Source of the DNA: an uncultured Prevotellaceae bacterium
Lineage (GTDB): Bacteria; Bacteroidota; Bacteroidia; Bacteroidales; Muribaculaceae
NCBI GenBank assembly: GCA_947302275.1
Contig: CAMYUW010000003.1
Span: 1-64,000 of the forward strand
Direction of reading: 5' to 3'
DNA: 64,000 bases
Numbering within the stretch: position 1 is the first letter of the stretch; each line of letters starts with the position of its first letter. A program made the position numbers and the translations under genes. Positions 63,528-64,000 of the stretch are shown here, piece after piece. The notes beneath the pieces were generated by a model. It saw only the letters and a program-made list of their open reading frames with translations. It was not told where the DNA came from and made no database searches.

Positions 63528-64000
63528 TTAACGATTCATGGACAACAGCATATCGATGATTGCTGTAACGTCGGCAATGGAGACTCCATCCTTGTCATTG
63601 ACATCGGCACAAGTAGTGCAGACGTCACCATTCCCACCTGCCAGCAGATAATCAATCAAGGTCGTTACATCACTGATGGTGACTGAACCACTATGGTTCA
63701 CGTCACCCTTCTGATAGGTATGGGGCTCCTTCATGTACCAGAAACTCACTGAGCCATTCTTATTGGCAACCATCTCGGTTACAGGTTTGCCCAAGTAGCC
63801 GGCCTTGCCGGTGATATTACCCATCGCATCCATATTGAGGACGGTGGCTGGTGTTGTTTCGTCGGTTAGGTCATATCGGTTGGACTGTGGCCACAGGTCG
63901 CCACTCTCACTATACTTGCTCAACTTGTTGTCGGCAGGCAGCAAGGTCACCAACTGGATTTTATCGTTGTTGGGCTTGTTGTTGGTCCAATAGCTCGGAC
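63528..64000 (-). CDS. Secreted protein with C-terminal dockerin-like module (5' part outside window)
   Basis: The frame is open from 63528 to the window edge (upstream residues PSYWTNNKPNNDKIQL precede the TTG used by the ORF track). The end has two EF-type loops, GDVNHSGSVTISDVTTLIDYL and DVNDKDGVSIADVTAIIDML. Catalytic part not visible, so no function is assigned. Convergent with the MATE gene, 21 nt apart. Confidence 0.85.
   Translation of the reverse strand, partial: PSYWTNNKPNNDKIQLVTLLPADNKLSKYSESGDLWPQSNRYDLTDETTPATVLNMDAMGNITGKAGYLGKPVTEMVANKNGSVSFWYMKEPHTYQKGDVNHSGSVTISDVTTLIDYLLAGGNGDVCTTCADVNDKDGVSIADVTAIIDMLLSMNR

Overview
The window reads as chromosomal DNA of a gut or rumen Bacteroidales (Prevotellaceae or Muribaculaceae-like; genus not resolvable from this alone). 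Pointers: Bacteroidetes-type promoters (TTTG-N19-TAnnTTTG, e.g. ahead of tnaA), weak or absent Shine-Dalgarno sequences, several genes whose -7 box lies only 5-10 nt before the ATG, secreted proteins with type IX-style or dockerin-like C-termini, a C10 (streptopain-like) protease, choice-of-anchor J modules, and DUF families (4294, 4923, 4956, 2490, 3244) typical of this order. No rRNA, tRNA, CRISPR array, transposase or integrase was found.

Layout. 1-3.9 kb: a BlaR1-like (partial)/BlaI pair with an operator array, a MITE-like hairpin-rich repeat, and a two-gene EcoRI-type methyltransferase plus DUF262-HNH nuclease module. 4-16.5 kb: YqaE, tryptophanase, a giant secreted FN3/adhesin protein, membrane proteins, a MATE pump, an esterase and ThrE. 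17-23 kb: a second MITE-like copy, an ECF sigma/membrane protein/periplasmic protein operon, a parS-like site and a TonB-receptor-like outer membrane protein. 23-37 kb: two paralogous ATPase_2/DUF234 (ATPase plus PD-(D/E)xK) genes, each preceded by a pair of inverted-repeat units at a 52-53 bp period, a third orphan pair of such units upstream of gyrB, and housekeeping genes (Na/Pi symporter, metG, rsmF, gyrB). 39-46 kb: comM (yifB), whose 3' end is repeated four more times downstream, each time after a different accessory gene (RhuM; AAA_14/DUF4143 ATPase plus membrane protein; broken DUF4143 ATPase; small membrane protein). 46-64 kb: acyl-CoA ligase, a polyphosphate-polymerase-like (VTC) operon ending in two Cthe_2159-type beta-helix proteins, dockerin-bearing secreted proteins, a TPR-HTH regulator, MazG, DeoC with a His/Cys-rich tail, and a second MATE pump.

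Most interesting: (i) the comM 3'-end array, which looks like serial insertion of gene cassettes that each regenerate part of the target gene, with older copies more decayed; (ii) the common two-unit, about five-helical-turn inverted-repeat architecture ahead of ATPase/nuclease genes, with an orphan copy; (iii) the MITE-like repeat built from short palindromes all centred on TCGAAGA; (iv) the methyltransferase/DUF262-HNH pair. All functional statements come from reading the sequence and from family knowledge; no database search was run.
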